NCBI GenBank assembly: GCA_036490715.1
Contig: DASXDL010000044.1
Span: forward strand, 46,369 to 110,368
Length of the DNA stretch: 64,000 nt
Direction of reading: 5' to 3'
Origin: FEN-1191 sp036490715
Lineage (GTDB): Bacteria; Pseudomonadota; Gammaproteobacteria; Steroidobacterales; Steroidobacteraceae
Shown here: positions 60,512-64,000 of the stretch, piece by piece
Layout of the letters: each line of letters begins with the position of its first letter
How positions within the stretch are numbered: position 1 is the stretch's first letter
Position numbers and translations under genes: made by a program
Notes under the pieces: generated by a model
Told to the model about the DNA's origin: nothing
Database searches by the model: none
Seen by the model: the letters and a program-made list of their open reading frames with translations, nothing else

Positions 60512-61042
60512 ATGAAAAGGGTTCTTGCCGTGATGGCATTCGCGGCGCTGGCCATTCCGTGCCTGGCGTCGGCGGCTCCGCTAAAGAAACTCAAGGTCAA
60601 TGAAACCACGACCATCAAGGCATCGCCCGACAAGGTCTGGGACACGATCAAGGACTTCAACGCGATCGACCGCTGGCACCCCGGGATTGCCAAGGATGAG
60701 ATCGTCAAGGGTGAGAACAACAAGCCCGGTGCGGTCCGTCAGCTGACCATCAAGGATGGCCCACAGCTCAAAGAGCAGCTGCTGGTCCACAGTGATACCG
60801 GCCGCTTCTATACCTACAAAATCATCGAGTCGCCGCTGCCGCTGAACCACTATATGTCGACGATCAAGGTGACGGCCAAGAAGGACGGCACCTCGCTGGT
60901 GCGCTGGTCCGGCACCTTCACCCGCAAGAATACGTCGGACAATCCGCCCGACGCTGAGAACGATGACGCCGCCGTGAAGCTGGTCACCGGTGTCTATCAG
61001 GGCGGCCTTTCCAACCTGAAGAAGATGCTCGAGGGCGGCTGA
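60512..61042 (+). CDS. Secreted SRPBCC protein, MxaD-like
   Basis: A 176-residue periplasmic protein with a signal peptide ending in CLASAA (about residue 23). A START/SRPBCC fold follows (TTTIKASPDKVWDTIKDFNA, WHPGIAKDEI, then GFTRKN-like core with LVRWSGTFTRKN). Length, secretion and sequence resemble MxaD, which aids electron transfer from methanol dehydrogenase to its cytochrome in Methylobacterium. It is about 15 kb from xoxF, so a role with XoxF is an inference. Other secreted SRPBCC proteins of unknown function look similar. Confidence 0.68.
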   Translation: MKRVLAVMAFAALAIPCLASAAPLKKLKVNETTTIKASPDKVWDTIKDFNAIDRWHPGIAKDEIVKGENNKPGAVRQLTIKDGPQLKEQLLVHSDTGRFYTYKIIESPLPLNHYMSTIKVTAKKDGTSLVRWSGTFTRKNTSDNPPDAENDDAAVKLVTGVYQGGLSNLKKMLEGG

Positions 61043-61077
61043 CAGCCAGCCGTTCGCACGCCGCAGAGTGAATGCAG

Positions 61078-61109
61078 CCGCCGGAAGGGTGAATCCCTTC
61101 CGGCGGTTT
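61078..61109. terminator. Hairpin between convergent genes
   Basis: A perfect 12-bp stem (CCGCCGGAAGGG / CCCTTCCGGCGG) with a 5-base loop, followed by TTT, lies between the MxaD-like gene and acs. The short T-tract makes it weak alone, but the position fits a bidirectional terminator. Confidence 0.7.
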
Positions 61110-61113
61110 GCTG

Positions 61114-63075
<1,962 letters not shown>

Positions 63076-63133
63076 GCGGCAATAATACGTCAGCGACCAC
63101 CCGGGGGCTCCCGCGGCGCTGGTCGATGCGGCG

Positions 63134-63655
63134 CTAGGCGGCCGCCGCCTCCACGGCCTGGCTCACCAGCTCGCGGTGCTGCTGGCAGCGACGCCGTCCG
63201 ACCAGCGAGAAGCCCACGTCGGGATCGCAGATGCAGGCCACCAGCACCTGCCGGTCGCGAAACAGCACCACGATCAGCTCACCGCGCTGGACCATGGTGT
63301 CGGCAGTGCGGGCATCCAGCCGGCGGCCGGGCTCCTCGCGCGCCAGCAGCCAGCCCTGGCTGTGCGCCAGGTGCGCCACGCGCTCGAAATTGGCCTTGGC
63401 GTCGGTGCCGGTGGTCACGGCCAGGTAGCGCAGCTCGCGCAACTGCACGGTGAGCATCCCCAGGCCGAGGGCGCCCGAGAGGACCAGGCCGAACAGCGCG
63501 GCGGCGGTCACGGCCAGCGCCTCGTGCCGGTTGGGCAGGAACGCCGCGGTGACCACCAGCGCCACGCACAGCGCGGCCAGGTAGCCGCAAATGGCGACCG
63601 GGGCGTAGTAGCGCGCGCAGTCGGCGCGTTCCAATCGGAGTCGTTCCACGCTCAT
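63134..63655 (-). CDS. Hypothetical protein with two membrane helices
   Basis: A 173-residue protein I do not recognise. Two hydrophobic segments (about residues 18-42 and 47-70) are followed by a soluble C-terminal part with ELRYLAVTTGTDAKANFERVA and a CICDPDVGFSLVGRRRCQQH stretch holding three cysteines. The reading frame has good coding character and no overlap with other credible genes. It may sit divergent to the PiT transporter, 94 bases away. Confidence 0.55.
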   Translation of the reverse strand: MSVERLRLERADCARYYAPVAICGYLAALCVALVVTAAFLPNRHEALAVTAAALFGLVLSGALGLGMLTVQLRELRYLAVTTGTDAKANFERVAHLAHSQGWLLAREEPGRRLDARTADTMVQRGELIVVLFRDRQVLVACICDPDVGFSLVGRRRCQQHRELVSQAVEAAAA

Positions 63656-63749
63656 GCTGTCACAAAGCCGTCATGCGTCCTTCATATTCTCCCAGCCGGC
63701 ACCCATAAGACTAACGATCGACGACCCAGCGACAAGGGAGAGCTTCACA

Positions 63750-64000
63750 GTGTTGACCAGCTTAGGGATCGATATCCCGACCGCCATCCTATTGTGTCTG
63801 GCCCTGGCGCTGGCACTGAGCTTTGAGTTCGTCAACGGCTTTCACGATACCGCCAACGCGGTCGCGACCGTGATCTACACCCACACCCTGCGACCAGCGG
63901 TGGCGGTGGTGTGGTCGGGCTGCTGGAATCTGATCGGGGTGCTGAGTTCCTCGGGCGCGGTGGCGTTCGGAATCGTGGCGCTGTTGCCGGTCGAGCTCGT
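63750..64000 (+). CDS. PiT family phosphate transporter, N-terminal part only
   Basis: A GTG at 63750, preceded by AGGGAG, opens a frame of 83 residues that runs off the window. After a hydrophobic helix (AILLCLALALALSFE) comes FVNGFHDTANAVATVIYT, the signature of low-affinity inorganic phosphate transporters (Pit/PF01384). A second helix follows. The remaining helices lie outside the window. Confidence 0.88.
   Translation, partial: MLTSLGIDIPTAILLCLALALALSFEFVNGFHDTANAVATVIYTHTLRPAVAVVWSGCWNLIGVLSSSGAVAFGIVALLPVEL

Overview
The window reads as chromosomal DNA of a high-GC Gram-negative proteobacterium. The evidence is TonB receptors, porins, glutathione-linked formaldehyde oxidation, TolC/RND efflux, YceH and a red-type (form IC) RuBisCO. 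The genes alone do not place it below that level; a gamma- or betaproteobacterium seems likeliest. No tRNA, rRNA, insertion sequence, phage gene or CRISPR array was seen.

The core is an unusually complete methanol-to-biomass island. It is a lanthanide-type methanol dehydrogenase (xoxF, about 41.9-43.8 kb) with a XoxJ-like and a XoxG-like partner, PQQ synthesis (pqqABCDE, 20.3-23.6 kb), glutathione-linked formaldehyde oxidation (gfa and class III alcohol dehydrogenase at 48.3-50.1 kb, S-formylglutathione hydrolase at 12.9-13.7 kb), and an NAD-linked molybdenum formate dehydrogenase with fdhD (13.8-19.9 kb). A Calvin-cycle operon follows (cbbR divergent from cbbL-cbbS-rpe-cbbX-fbp-prk-[broken transketolase]-gph-cbbY, 25.8-34.4 kb). 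Read together, methanol would be oxidised through formaldehyde and formate to CO2, yielding NADH, and the CO2 would be refixed by RuBisCO. This is autotrophic methylotrophy. No mxaF/mxaI, serine-cycle or RuMP genes are present here.

Layout. 1-11.6 kb holds mostly general genes: a small membrane-protein/HiPIP operon, a quinone oxidoreductase, an Mrr-like protein, a methyltransferase, NDH-2, NfeD/SPFH, a YadGH-like ABC exporter, a frameshifted TonB receptor and yceH. 11.6-19.9 kb holds a GAF-PAS-Fis regulator without an AAA+ domain, then formaldehyde/formate oxidation genes. 20-25.8 kb holds pqq genes and a two-component system. 25.8-34.4 kb is the cbb operon. 34.5-39.9 kb is a tripartite heavy-metal-type RND efflux system. 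40-56 kb holds a porin, the xox cluster, a sigma-54 activator, gfa/adh, a PQQ-associated beta-propeller protein, a TonB receptor and a second two-component system. 56-64 kb holds ku/ligD, a Tam-like methyltransferase, an MxaD-like secreted protein, acs, a small membrane protein and the start of a PiT phosphate transporter.

Three points stand out. The XoxJ-like protein carries six C-terminal ankyrin repeats of 33-34 residues. Near-consensus sigma-54 (-24/-12) promoters lie upstream of both the porin and xoxF, matching the sigma-54 activator coded in the same cluster. The transketolase gene in the cbb operon has lost roughly 500 internal codons in frame.
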